Counted from the first letter of the stretch, positions 41,001-53,396 are shown. The stretch: 64,000 bases of DNA from Allodiplogaster sudhausi (GCA_945643635.1 CALZFC010000167.1:90952-154951), one strand, 5' to 3'. Notes: generated by a model from the letters alone, not told the origin. Program-made: numbers and translations.

Positions 41001-44000
41001 TTTCTTCTTGTTTAATTCATTGGTTTTCTTTGTTGTGAGGACGAGGGTTCTCATTTAAGATGGAAGGAATTCGTTCCTCTCTGGAGGCAGCTTCCCACTG
41101 GGAATCAGTGAGAAAGGAGCGAGCTCGGCTGGAGCAACAAAAGGCTTCGGAAGAGGCTCGTCTAACTGACATTCGCGCCAAGCTTTCCAAGGACTTCACA
41201 TCCATTTTCGGCTCTCCACTCACTGGCCATATCGGGTTGGTTTCTCTCTCTCTTTTCCTGTTGCATTCTCTTATCTCTCTGCTGCTTTTAATCTTACCAC
41301 ATTCGTCTTAGCGAGAAGGTGACAAGCGCGACTGCCCGTCTGAAAGGAGGAGTGGATGTGGCGCAGCAGAAATGGAGAGAGGCAGAGATGGCAGCAGACA
41401 GAGCAGCCTCTGCCGTGGATTCTCTGCGGAAGGAGAGGGCTGAACTGGCTGAACAAGAGGAGGAACTGAAGGAGAACATCAAGCTGGCGACCAATGAATG
41501 CGACGAGGAAGATGTGGAGTGGAGACTGCAGAACATTCGCAGTGACATTACCAGGTCACTTCTCTCTTTCCCCTTCTCTTCTCGTTCATAGTTGTCTTTC
41601 CTTCTAGAGTTCGTAGTGAACTGGCACCTCTGGAGGCGAAGGGCCATCTCTATGGAGAGTGGGCCAAGCAGACCAAGGCCAAGAAGTGTTGCCCACTTTG
41701 CGAAAGGAACTTCTCTAACAACAAGGGAGTTGAGACCCTCGCTCAGAAGGTTAGTTCCCTCTCCCCTTTTACTTGATTAGATTTCTGAATGTGGAAATAA
41801 AGACATCCTTGTTCCTTCTCAGCTCTCAAACTTGACAATGGAACTGCCGTCGAAGAGTGAAGAACTGAGTCGGCAACTCGAAGCGGGCGAAAAGGAAGAG
41901 AAGGAATTCGTGAAGGCAGTCTCCTTCCTGGACACTCTCAAGTATTCATTTTATCAACAAACATTCTTCCTTATACTGCTCATTCAATTCGTTGTATACT
42001 TTTTTTTGAAAGCTGCTAGTTGGGAATTGGCCATTTGTTTGTCCTTAAGGGGAGTGCGAAGGCGCATCGGTGAGAAGAGCACGGAAATAGAAGAAGTCAG
42101 TCGGAATTTTTAAGTATATCGTTCCTTTATATTATGTTGTATTGATATAAATGAATTGAGGGAGTGAGAGAGCACGAGCAGAAGGAAGAGGAATCCGCCA
42201 AGCGGAAGACTGCCGTCGATTCGGTCGCCGCCCTCTTGGATTCTGCTCACCGGATGAAGGTTCTAGTTCACGTTATGGCTTTAGCAAGATATTTTTAAGG
42301 TCTTATGGCTGAATTGAATCATGTTTAATATGCCTCGAACATCTTTAACTGTAACATGCTAGCAATTTCTGTGATTGTGATATTTGAAGGCGGATGCTTC
42401 CCTGCATGATTCTCTGCTGGACTCGGTGGAGAAGGCAGCACGCGAGTTGGCAGAAGGGGAAGACGAGTGGAAGGAGGAAGGAGAGAAAGCAACTGCTTCC
42501 TATGCTGAGATGACCGAGCATCTCGCGTCTCTCAAGGTACTGAGAGTGGGGGGGGGGGGCTCTATCACTCAGCTTTTCTCAATTCTTTCATTTTATTTGT
42601 CTTATGAACAACCACGGACATTTGAAAACAGTTAAATTGCTCATTGATTATTCTGAAATATAATTAAAATAAAAGAGTGAGAAAGAATTGAGTTCAATCG
42701 GCTCTTCCATATATTACAGGACGAATTCGAAGACGTGAACACTGAGATGGAGAAACTTGAAGCTTCTGTCTCCTCCCTCAATGACGTCAATGCGCAGGTT
42801 TCTGTGGATGCCTTGAGCTTATCTTCTTCGTATCTTAAATGAAATCATGGCCCGGCTTGCTTCTTCTACCTTCTTTGACTATCCACTCTAGATAAACGAG
42901 GCGAAGGAGCGAATCTTCTCCCTCGGAGAAGAAGAACAGTTGAAGTCTCATCTCGAGGAGACTCTACAGAAGACTGCGAGAGACATGGAGGAAAAGACGC
43001 TGAGAATGGCAGACATCCAGAAGGAGCTTCCCGTTCTCTCGCAGAAGACAGAGGTCAGTCTCCTTTCTTGACTTTTATTCATTAGATGTCAATGTCAGCA
43101 ACGGTGGTCGTCTATTGAGAATATTCCGTTCCTGAAAGTGCTTAATTCAGAGGGCACGAATGGCTATGAGTGAGAAGGAAGAGGAAATGAGAGAAGCAGA
43201 GAAGGCAGCTGCTAGGCAGATCAACGGTTCCTTCCTTCACTTTCTATTGTTACGTCTTCCTTTTCGTAACTCCTTAGATATTTTAGAAGCAAGAGATGAG
43301 CTAGCAAAGTATTCCCAGCTGGCGGAAGAATTCAGTCACCTCTCCGCTGCCCTTCCAGTTAGTTTTGAGCGCTGTTCCCGAGCATAATTGTGGTTCGTGG
43401 CAAGAAAAATAAGATGGGAAATGTGTTGCAGCCCTGCGACTTGGAGAGTCGAGTGTCGGAGTTGTCGCGAGAGCTGCAAGAGCTGATGAGCCGGGCCGCG
43501 GCATCGAGGCAAGAACTCCAGAATGTCGGCCAAAAGGTCTGCTCACTTCTTGACTTCTCTCTTCATTCAAGATGCTAAACAGCAATTTCACTTATATCCA
43601 GCTGTCATGGAATGTTCAGTGGAATTGTTGAGCTGTGACAAGTTTTATATGATTTTGCAGCAGACGAAGCGGAGGGAATTGGAAGATCAACTTCAGCTCT
43701 TCGCGTTGAAGAAGCAGATAACGGAAGTGGAAAAGGAAGTTGCAGACACCAGGTTTCAGTTTCTGTTCATCCTTTCTTCCATTTCTACTCTCAATGCTAG
43801 TAATTCCTAAAGCAATGAGAACTAGTATTTTTGTTATTAGTAAGCTTTTTTCAGCTACGATGAAGAAGAGCTGATGGGATGCAGGGAGAAGAAAGTGGTT
43901 TGTATCACTGATTCATTGATTCGTGTGTTATTTTAAACATGGAAATCATTAATCCTCAGATTTTGTTTAAAAAAATTGTCCTCAGAGTTGTGAGAAGGCA

Positions 44001-44285
44001 CGTTCTTCTTGCGCTCTGCTACTCGCTGAAATCAAGGGAAAACTGGAGAGCATCCAAATAGAGGTTCGCCCTCTTTCCGAGCCTTTCGGTTTTATATTTT
44101 GATAAAGGCCTTTTTCCATTCAGGCTAAGCAAATCAAACTCCGACTAAGCGAGGCTACCATGAAGAAGGCAGAATCCCAGCTTGTTTCTGCCGTTATTAA
44201 GAAGGTCGTCTTCGAGGGATCCATTAAGGTTAGTCCACTTTCTCCACTCCTCTCCCATGCTTTCTTCCTACTTTTTCATCACTAC

Positions 44286-44326
<41 letters not shown>

Positions 44327-44831
44327 TCTCTCTCCCTCTCTCCCTCTCTCCCTGTCACTCTTTATTTGATTGCAGGACCTTGAAGGCTACGCGCGTCGGA
44401 TGGAGAAGTGCATGATCGAGTTCCACCAGGAGAAGATGGAAGCAGTCAACGGAATCATCGACGATCTCTGGCGGCAGAGCTACCGTTCCAATGACATCGA
44501 AAGCATTCGGATTCTGTCGGAGCAGCCCCAGTTGGACGGGAAGAAGAAGATGTACAACTACCGAGTGCTCATGAGGATGCCGGGGGGCTTGGAAGTGGAT
44601 ATGAGAGACCGCTGCTCGGCCGGCCAGAAGGTTGGGTTGGAAGTGGTTCATTCCGAGGAGAATGCTCCCTGCCTTGCAGATGCTCGCTTGCCTCATCATT
44701 CGACTCGCCCTCGCCGATGTCTTCGGCTCGAGCTGCTCAACAATCGCTCTCGACGAGCCTACCACAAATCTGGACATTGAGAAGGTTTCTCTTTCTCACT
44801 ATTCCTCCCTTTCTCTCTGTCTCGCATTCTA

Positions 44832-44863
<32 letters not shown>

Positions 44864-46390
44864 ACTCTCTCGTCGTTGATCCTTTCCGTGGTTGCATTTT
44901 TTTTATCGGACTAGCTTTTATCCGGGATCACTCCCGAAAAATATGATAAATAAAAAACTGGACTCTCCCGAAAACAAAGCAAAAAAACTCGAATTCACTC
45001 GGTTTATTATCATATCTTAAAGGAGGCAAAAACTCAATTTTTTTGCTATAAGGATGATTCTGTGAATATGTCCGGATTGAGCTTGCGAAAGCGCAAAAAT
45101 TAAATTTACTAAACTAAAAGTTAGAGGAGTAATTTGCATCTGAGAAGAGTCGCCTGATCATGAGGGAAATATTAGTGATTTATACAGAACTTTAGATTTA
45201 ACATTAGTCCCCTGACCAAATTACGGCCAAATAGGATTGACGAGCATATCATGACCGAAAAGCGTGAAATTTCGTCGTTCGGCCGTAAAATATATGCCAG
45301 CATATCCATGAATCACCAAACGGACGCAAACCGCCAATTTGAAATCGCCCAATCAAACGCATGTTTTAATAGAAAAGATTTCGATGCAAGGATCTTGGCA
45401 AATTGCCAAGAAGGCGCGGCTCACGACTACGATACCTGAATGAGTCGGCATTTCGTGTTAGGAGTTAACGACTTTCAAGCTCCTTTAAGGCAAAACAGCC
45501 GGTTCCATCGACTTCCGGAAACTTTTGAAGTGGGAGGAAATAGAAATAATCGTAGATCGATGCGATGGCCGACATGATCAGCGATCTCATCCGAGCTCGT
45601 TCCTCGAAGCACAACGAGGAGATTGGAGGGAGGAAGCTGCAGATGATCATCATCACGCACGACTCCAAGTTTGTCGACAGGTCAGCAATTCTCTCTTTCT
45701 CTCTTCTCTCTCCTTTGCCTCGCTCACTCCTTCCTCTTCTCTCTTTCTCTCTTCTCTCTCCTTTGCATCGCTCACTCCTTCCTCTTCTCTCTTTCTCTCT
45801 TCTCTCTCCTTTGCCTCGCTCCCTCGCTTCCTCTCTCTTTCTTTTTCCCACCCCCTCACTTTCCTCTTCACTCTTTCCCTGTTTCCTCTCTAAAAGCCCT
45901 TCTTCCTCGTTCCCCTCTTACACATTCTATTATTCATTTGTACTTGTAAACTCATAGCGTGTAAATGATAAAGAATCCGCCTTGCCTGCCGACCCGAGTA
46001 CATCTACCGCGTCTTCAAGGATGATGTCACTAACTGCTCCACGCTTTCTCGGGTCTACACTGATGGGTCAGCGTCTGCCATTTCTTATGAGAAAGAGGAC
46101 GGTAAAATGCTACGGAGAACTCGTGAAAGTGGAAAAAAGAGACTAGTTAAACATTGCTTTGGAACGGAAGCATTAAATAGATTAATTGTATGTTGCACTA
46201 CTCTTTGCGTTCATTTTGTCCGATACAACGGTGGATATCGTGGAGAATGCACAGGAGAGACAAATTCCATTGTGGTTGCAGTCGAGAAGGAGCGAGTGTC
46301 ATGTCAGAAGAACTGCAGAGGGATGTGGAAGAAGGCGACGAGATTCAATTGCATCCAAAGAAGGTTCGCAAGACAAACAAACGACTCTAA
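37912..46390 (+). CDS. rad-50: RAD50 DNA double-strand break repair ATPase
   Basis: SMC-like subunit of the MRE11-RAD50 complex that tethers and processes DNA ends. Starts [10 protein letters not shown] at 37912; exon 2 from 38082 carries Walker [10 protein letters not shown]. Then [16 protein letters not shown], the Q-loop VIFCHQENS...WPLSEP (39,030-39,110), long coiled coils over many small exons, the zinc hook [11 protein letters not shown] near 41,690, returning coiled coil, signature DRCSAGQK (44,610), Walker [12 protein letters not shown] (44,750), and [12 protein letters not shown] (45,680) with [12 protein letters not shown] (45,990). More than 25 exons. The intron 44,782-45,555 is long, as is the CT-rich one at 45,681-45,975. 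The last exon is uncertain; 46390 assumes a final exon ending KTNKRL. Confidence 0.93.
37952..38034. repeat. (TA)n microsatellite in RAD50 intron 1
   Basis: About 40 uninterrupted AT dinucleotides directly after exon 1. Confidence 0.97.
44782..45555 (+). other. RAD50 intron near the 3' end
   Basis: Begins with a CT microsatellite; the AT-rich remainder (44,930-45,480) shows no gene. Two copies of CTCCCGAAAA near 44,933 and 44,966 may be remnants of an unrecognised element. Confidence 0.4.
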
Positions 46391-46769
46391 AATTACTTCG
46401 CATCTTTGTTCTCTACTTCTTTATTTTGATCTGGTACCGAGTTATTGCAATCGAGTTTACGCTTTACACTCTCAAAAATCGCTATGCACTTTAAACGATT
46501 TCTTGTTTGTTACGTGTTAGAGCCTTTTCTCCCGTGAAATAGCTATATCGGTTTTTCCTATCACGAGGTTTGTTATACTGTATGTAGTTAGCCTTATAAA
46601 GATTCTTAAATGATGAATGTTTATATGTACAAAGGCCAAATATGGTCTAGCTTAGTAACGCCAACCAACAACTTCATACGCATCTTCCATCTCTTGCGAG
46701 ACGACCAGTTCGGTTTGGGAGGAGTTACGATTTGACTGGCATAGAGAGTAGCATGTGTTATTGTCGTTG

Positions 46770-49071
46770 TTACTGATGGAGGTTGATAACATTGAGATGT
46801 GACTTGGCGAAGGGAGCGTTGATCTTGCTAGAGTTATCAGAGGAAGGAGAGAGAATGGGATGAGAGGAAGAGATCCTTGTGAGAGATCCGAAGAGAAGAC
46901 GACGGGTGGGAGGGATCAGCAACACGGCCCAGGGGGACACTGTGGAGAGGATGAAGTTGACTACCACGTAAACGTACGTTGTGAGGAAGAGGAGTCGGTC
47001 AATCTGAGAGGATAGCAGGATAAGACAGGATATGGAGGGGGGGGGGGGGCTGACATCCTCCTCTTGGTCGGCTTGCTTCGTGGCCAGCGAGAACGCCACG
47101 GCCGCCAGGAGAGAAGCGAAGTGAGCACCAGCCAAGGCACTCAGCGGCCACTCCGAACGCCATTCTTCATTACGCGCCCTTAACGCAAACCTCTCTCTCT
47201 CTCTCTCTCCCCTCTCTCTCTCTCATACACTCTCTCTCCCCACCTATGACGCCATAAGAAGACGAGTGTTGCGGCGATGAGCAAGCAGCCGCTCACTGCA
47301 GCTATTATGACATTGAGTGGTCCGAGAATGTTTAGTTGCTGAAAATAATTAGTTCAATACTTACTTTAAGCCACTTGGGCAAAAGAAAAAAGGTAACCAG
47401 AGAGACTAAAGCAGAGATATCGAGTGAACAGAAAGTGATGTTTAGCAGACAGAGACATACTAGATAGGACAGAGGTCAAATGAACAAAAGTAGTGTTACA
47501 GTCCAGTTTCGTGACTGGTAGAACGCGCGCGGGTTATGCACTAATGATTAATTCAAATAAGGCTCGCTTTCATTTAACAAAGAAAAGGAGAAACTACTGA
47601 AAGGTAGAGAGAGAGAGAGAGCGAGAGATAGAGAGATGGCGATATAGATTTCAAATTGGAATGAGACGAGCAAAAAATAGTGTGAGAGAAGACGAACGAT
47701 TTCAGAATGATGGAAAATGTAAATGGATGCAACAGCGAGATCTTCGGAGTAGTAGAAAAAAGGAGGATCAGCCTCGAAGAAAGGAAGAAGAGAGAGAAGA
47801 GGGAGAGAGAGATGAAGAAAAGGGAGGAGAGGCCAGGGAAGACGATCAACTCTCCCGCGACCGAAGAGGGAGCAACCAAGACGTTCCAAACACATCAAGA
47901 ACACTCCGAATACTTGGGCTTCGTAAGTGTAGACACGACTTCGCTAAAGAGGGAAGCGTCCCCTTAGGAAGGAGAATGAATTAGAAAGGAACCTCAACAA
48001 AGGGAGGCAGCCAAGTCTCGTTGCTGGCATAGAAGAACTGCCAGGTCAGGGGGAACTGGCGCAAGAAGCCAAATGCGAAGAAGAGCACAGTCGATTGCAC
48101 AGACAAGTACATCTAGAGAATTACAACTCTATAGACTATTTGGAGACTTCATTCTTGGTCTGATACTTATAACCCGTATCATCTTTATGATGTAACTGGC
48201 ACCTGAGTCTTCCAGATGGTTCCAAGTGTAGAAGATAAGAGATGTTTGGAGGGAAAGAGACGACAGAGACGGAAGACTTCGAAGAATGTCAGAGCAAGAG
48301 TGGCGATGGCAATGAAAGCGTGGAAGAGAAAGAAGACAGGCTGGTTCATGAGACGGGAAGAGGCCGTCTCTTCGTCAATTGGAGAATTCGGCAGGTCAAT
48401 CACCACCGACAACTTCGTGCTCACGTCCATCTGAATACAAAGAAGGTTCAGACTGGATAACAGCAAAGCACATTCAGGTTTTGTTAATAATTTAACAAAA
48501 AAGTAATACAAGATCAGTTTAAAAAATAAGGAAAACAAAGTGGCATTTTAAGAATAAATCGAAGAGTAGGAACGGAATTTTCTGACCGAACTGGCGATCA
48601 CGCAAACAAGAATTCGCCATTCAGCCATCAGCTGAGATCAGCCGAGCAAGAAAAAGAAGAAGGTAGGAGAGAGAGGAAGAAAGAAGAGAAACAGAGAAGG
48701 AAAGAGAGATGAGCAGCTTAGAGGGCTAAGCATCAAAGGAAAGGTGGAGAAATGGAAATGGTGAGGGTTGCTAGAACTGGCAAGGAGACCCTTGCATCTA
48801 CACACCTCAATGCTGTGTTTTGACTTTCCATTTATCCCATCTTTTGGAACCGGCATTTCAATCTCCTCTCTTCCTCCTAATTCATCTCTCTCACTCTTTC
48901 TCCATTCTCTCTCTCTCCTTTATGTTCCCTTCTTCTCCTCCGTTCCTCCTTTCAATACCTCATACGCTTCAGCATTCCTCGCTGTTCACCCCAAAATAAA
49001 GTAAAATAACCTGTTGACGGCAAAGGAAAACCACAACATCTTCCACCATTTACTGTTCCCGTCATCTGTCC

Positions 49072-49114
<43 letters not shown>

Positions 49115-49447
49115 CTTTCACTCTCTCTCTTTCTCTTTCTCTCCTTCTCCTGCCTCTCAACACCCTCAATGAGTCTCTCGCATCGTCTTCCGTTCCTACC
49201 TTTTCTCTCCTGCTATGATCGTTACCGGTGTCACATCGTCAAGAGTTGTCGACGCTGCAAAATTGAACGAGGGAAAAAGAGAGCGAGATAGGGGATACAA
49301 GAACTAGAGATGATGAGAAATAAAAGAGATAGGGGATACAAGAACCAGAGATGATGAGAGATAAAAGAGATAGGGGATACAAGAGCCAGAGATGATGAGA
49401 GATGATGAGAGAGAGATAGAGTGAGATAAAGTGTGATAGAGGGAGAT

Positions 49448-49489
<42 letters not shown>

Positions 49490-50064
49490 AGAGATAGAGT
49501 GAGATAAAGTGTGATAGAGGAAGATATTGAGAGAGGGAGAGAGAGAGAGGAGAGTCGTACTTTAGACTAGCACAATCAATCTGATGGGACATTATGATTC
49601 CGGAAATAAGTCAACGGCTGGCTTTAATAGGAGACAGTCTTTTGTCACAATCAGTCGAAAGTTTTGAGATGCAGCGAATGAATACTAGGAATTGGTTGTT
49701 TTGCTGTTTATGGATTACGCAATGTTTACTTCTGCTACCATTAAGGCAGAAATGTCAGAAATCAATCTCTCTTCTGAATAATCTCTTAGTAGGAGACTAA
49801 CTGGAAAGCTCGTTCACCGTTGAGACTTTCTCATCACAATTGGGTTGTCTCGCAACACAGCAGGAGGCGACATAGAATGCTAATGGGAATAGAGCGGATA
49901 AACTGTCGAGAGAGAGAGAGAGAGATTGAGAGAGAGAGAGTGAGAGAGAGATGGAAGAGGGAAAAAAACAGGAGAACACGCCGAGAACTCTGACCACCAA
50001 GTGAAGAGGGCAGGAAGAAAATGACGAGTAGCACAGAAATTGTCCGGTTGATGTACTTACTCAC
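46770..50064 (-). CDS. Unrecognised multi-exon membrane protein
   Basis: Minus-strand chain: signal peptide exon MSKYINRTISVLLVIFFL (50064-50000), an exon with SALFPLAFYVASCCVA...PNCDEKVSTVNELS (about 49885-49800), STTLDDVTPVTIIAGEKR (near 49,230), NSKWWKMLWFSFAVN (near 49,030), MDVSTKLSVVIDLPNS...FFLFHAFIAIATLALTFF (near 48,435-48,210), MYLSVQSTVLFFAFGFL...NETWLPPFVE (48,115-47,990), a segment GPLNVIIAAVSGCLLIAA (near 47,290), FASLLAAVAFSLATKQ (47,120) and a final hydrophobic exon with stop at 46770. Several transmembrane helices and an extracellular N-terminus are likely. No family recognised; some phases do not match, so exons are missing or misplaced. Confidence 0.45.
49440..49550. repeat. 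(GA)n microsatellite cluster
   Basis: GA runs flanked by repeated ~55-bp blocks of GATAGGGGATACAAGA type (49,285-49,400), within an intron of the membrane-protein gene. Confidence 0.85.
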
Positions 50065-50147
50065 TCAACCCCATTTTGGTAAGAGGGAGTAGGGCGCCTG
50101 TTGAGGGGAGTAATACGATGAGAAATATCAGAGCAATGAGGAAAGAT

Positions 50148-50183
<36 letters not shown>

Positions 50184-50596
50184 TGAGAGAAATTCAAAAA
50201 CTTACCTAGAAACCAAATATAAAAAATAAAATTGCTGGCTAACTTACCCAGTAAGGGACACAAACAGGGTCAGGACCCATATATGAATTATTGATGTCAA
50301 CAATTTATGTTTAAAAAATAAACTGCCCACTGTTAACGACTCCTAGCATACTTTTGTGCCGTTTTTCGCACTGATCCCTATGCAGGCAACGTGATTCATA
50401 GTCACGAATGCTATGGAAGACCCTTACATTAATTCATGCCTCTATATTTTCTAATTTGAATAACAAAATTCACATATTGGTCATTAACACAAAATTATGG
50501 ACAGTATCTTTAAAAAAAAGTGGGCAGTTAATCTTTTGCACGCTGCACGCTGCACGCTGCACGCCCTTAAAAAGTGATATATTGCACGCTGCACGC

Positions 50597-50978
50597 CACG
50601 GAGGGTACGGGTCATACAAATTCTTCTGGTTTGAGAGCACACCAAATCCGCGTTGCGCCCGTTTCATGCGTCGCGGCTAGGCACAGCATATAGCTCCTCC
50701 AAATGCATCGATCGAAGTGATTTAAACTCCCTCCAAAAGTTACCGTAATATGTGGTCATTAATTTGAAAATTTAGGCAACTCCCTCCAAAAGTTACCGTA
50801 ATATGTGGTCATTAATTTGAAATTTCTGGCAACTGGCAATTTGCCAGCAATTTCACCTTCGCTAAGGATTTTGAAGTTCCGTTACGTTTGTGTCACACAA
50901 TACGATTGTGGAAAACTTAAGAAATTTACAGTTCGACGCACCAAAATTCTCTCAAACCGGAAGGGGGTACCCTCCGTG
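50597..50978. mobile_element. 382-bp MITE, copy A
   Basis: Terminal inverted repeats CACGGAGGGTAC/GTACCCTCCGTG; flanked by the 6-bp duplication GCACGC (50591-50596 and 50979-50984). Inserted in the left arm of TTAA element 3; the right arm shows the uninterrupted site. Contains an internal ~60-bp direct repeat (TTACCGTAATATGTGGTCAT). Confidence 0.93.
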
Positions 50979-51236
50979 GCACGCCAACATTTGTGATTTT
51001 TTGCACGCTGCACGCCTTTTGTTACTTTTTTACACGCTGCACGCCAACTGGTCGAAATTTTTTGCACGCCGCACGCCAAAAAATTTTTTTTCCTTGATTG
51101 GGGTTTTAATCGTATTCAGTAGTTTTATAGTAGTTTTTTCTCACTATTTTAGTCTCTTTCTCTACTTCATGTCTTCCTTTACTCCCTCTTCTAACTTCTT
51201 CTCGCTCTAAGAGAAATGAGAACGGCAGAGTGCAGG

Positions 51237-51702
51237 CAGAGGTGGAACAGGCCCGGGCCGGCCCGGCCCGGCCCGGCCCGGCCCAAAATGAGGGCCGGCC
51301 CAAATTTCCAAGGCCCTCTAGGGCCGGGCCGGGCCGGGCCCAACCTTGGGCCCGGCCCTGAGCCCGATTGGGCCCGATTTTTGCAAATGTGCTAGCGAAC
51401 TTGCATATAACCGACCGAACTCTCATCGTTCACCCATAATATTGCAATTCAGCAGGAGTCGTATTTCGATTCGGAATTAAATAAATGAGAAGCCTTGTGT
51501 ACGCGAAGCTAAAAGAAAATTTTTCTATGAGAATATTGCGAATTAGAATTTGGAAGCTGACATTTTTTTTAAATCGGGCCTCGAATTTTGGGCCGGCCGG
51601 GCCCAAATTCGAGGGCCCGAAATCTGGGGGCCGGGCCGGGCCGAGATTCTGGGCCCTAAGGGCCGGCCGGGCCCAAAAAAGTTTTGCCAGTTTCCACCTC
51701 TG
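51237..51702. mobile_element. hAT-type MITE with GGCCC-rich interior
   Basis: 466 bp with ends CAGAGGTGGAA/TTCCACCTCTG and an 8-bp duplication AGTGCAGG (51229-51236 and 51703-51710). The 8-bp duplication and CAGxGGTGG end are typical of hAT transposons. The interior has two blocks of GGCCCGGCC repeats around a normal-composition core, unlike the AT-rich surroundings. Confidence 0.92.
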
Positions 51703-51884
51703 AGTGCAGGGAAAGATGAGATGACACAAAGAACGAGAGTTAGCCTCGTCAAATATATAATCTGAGCAACTATGAGATGATTGAGAATTCAGACAAGGGA
51801 AGGCTAGAAGCGGCGAAGCAGTAATAGGAGGCACTAGCGAATTATGAAAAGGGAAGGGAATTGCTCCTACAGTAGAACCAGGCA

Positions 51885-52017
51885 CTTGGGATAGCTGGTC
51901 TCCGAGTCGTCACTGCACTTCTTCAGCCAGAAGATCAGTATGCGGCAGTTCACGGGCTCGTGCCAGTCTTTCCCGCATTCGAAGCAGCAGTGGTCGAATT
52001 CGCACTGCACAATCTCT
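51885..52017 (-). pseudogene. Ariadne-type RBR E3 ligase IBR exon fragment (left copy)
   Basis: Minus-strand reading [20 protein letters not shown] then [19 protein letters not shown] matches the IBR domain of Ariadne E3 ligases (Cys-rich, [16 protein letters not shown]). No flanking Ariadne exons with RING1 or RING2 were found. It lies at the inner end of the element's left arm: a captured fragment. Confidence 0.8.
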
Positions 52018-52099
52018 GACCTCCCTCTCTTTCTCACTGCACCGTCCTATTTTCCTCTCTTTCTCTCTGCTCTATCTATAATCTTATGGAAGATGATAG

Positions 52100-52510
52100 C
52101 CAAGTGAGCCTATTCACTCTACAGCTCCTCCGAACCGAAGGATGAAGCTTGTAAGCAATTCGTCTAATTCGTCGGAACGACTCAACGGATCGAAGAGATC
52201 TTCATTGGCTGTTTCGTATATCTCGCCATCACTTCTCTGGCGATGAAGAGTCAAGAAGGCAGAAGAGGTGACAGAGAGCGAGGATAAAGGGAGGGGATGA
52301 ACGAGAGAAAGAAAAGAGAGAGAGAGAGAGTGTGTGTCCACTCGGCTCCTTGACTGCTGCTGCTACTGTAGTCGTCTCTTCCTGACGCTCCCCACCGACG
52401 AAGATCCAGAAGAGTGTCGACTCTCCCTACACACCTTGCGCTGCTTATAATTCGCGTCATAGATGTTATGCAGACGTTCTCGGAGAAGTTCAGATCCACA
52501 AAGAAGCGTA
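52100..52510 (-). pseudogene. Exon-like fragments in the centre of TTAA element 3
   Basis: Minus-strand stretches LLRERLHNIYDANYKQRK with a GTGTGT donor (about 52,500-52,440) and RSDGEIYETANEDLFDPLSR (about 52,245-52,180) look protein-coding but match no family I know. They may be further captured exons. A CT tract lies between them. Confidence 0.35.
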
Positions 52511-52616
52511 CGATCCAAGTGATTTTTTTCTCTAACCATAAGAAAAACCCTTCCCCTTCTCCTCGCTCTCTTTCTCTAAGATAAACCCTTCCCCTTCTCC
52601 TAAAGAGAGGGAGGGC

Positions 52617-52735
52617 AGAGTGCGAATGCGGCCACTGCCTCAGCTTCGAATGCGGGAATGACTGCCACGAACTGCCGCCTGTTCAAGTTGTGGCTGAAGA
52701 AATGCAGCGACGACTCGGAGACCAGCAATAGGATC
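52617..52735 (+). pseudogene. Ariadne-type IBR exon fragment (right copy)
   Basis: Plus-strand mirror of the left copy: ECECGHC...FECGNDCHE, then after a frame change [20 protein letters not shown]. Frameshifted and carrying an internal change, so not functional. It forms the inner end of the right arm. Confidence 0.8.
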
Positions 52736-52894
52736 TAGCCTCCCCTTGTCTGAATTCTCATACATCTCCTAGTTGCTCAGATTATATGTTTGACGAGGCT
52801 ATCTCTCGTTCCTTGTGTCATCTCATCTTTCCCTGCAAACTGCCGTTCTCATTTCTCTTATATGGTTGTTTCTTTTTATTCCCGAAGAATGAAT

Positions 52895-53196
52895 CTATGA
52901 AACAGAGTATAGAGTGAGAAGAAGTTAGAAGAGGGAGTAAAGGAGGACAGGAAGTAGAGAAAGAGACTAAAATAGTGAGAAAAAACTACTATAAAACTAC
53001 TGAATACGATTAAAACCCCAATCAAGGAAAAAATTTTTTGGCGTGCGGCGTGCAAAAATTTCGACCAGTTGGCGTGCAGCGTGTAAAAAAGTAACAAAAG
53101 GCGTGCAGCGTGCAAAAAATCACAAATGATGGCGTGCAGCGTGCAATATATCACTTTTTAAGGGCGTGCAGCGTGCAGTGTGCAGCGTGCAAAAGA
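52895..53196 (-). repeat. Right inverted arm of TTAA element 3, outer part
   Basis: Reverse complement of about 50,532-51,220 without the 382-bp MITE. Shares GATTGGGGTTTTAATCGTAT and the GCACGCTGCACGCC blocks. Confidence 0.93.
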
Positions 53197-53396
53197 TTAA
53201 TTGTTCAGGTTTTTTTTTCGGTAACATTTACTAAACGCTTCACCGAAATTATAGCGTCATCGATATTAAATTAAATTTGATAAAGTTCGCGACACTTGCT
53301 CCCTTGCGCCGGTTTTCAAAAGTCTTATTCGTTGTTAAATAGGGCTGTGTTCCATTTTATCTTCTTCTTTAGTGGAGTACCTGGCAAACTGGTGCA

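Larger units (their letters stand above)
50532..53196. mobile_element. TTAA-flanked foldback element 3, with captured gene fragments
   Basis: 2,665 bp between TTAA copies (50528-50531 and 53197-53200). Both ends start TCTTTTGCACGCTGCAC and continue as inverted arms rich in GCACGCTGCACGCC repeats. Arms of about 0.6 kb remain once two nested MITEs in the left arm are subtracted. The inner ends of both arms encode the same Ariadne-type IBR exon in opposite orientation. The ~0.6-kb centre holds further exon-like sequence. No transposase is seen, so it is non-autonomous. Confidence 0.85.

Noticed and set aside
50536..51080. GCACGCTGCACGCC repeats as a free-standing satellite
   Set aside because: They occur only in the two mirrored arms of one TTAA element, so they are subterminal repeats of that transposon.
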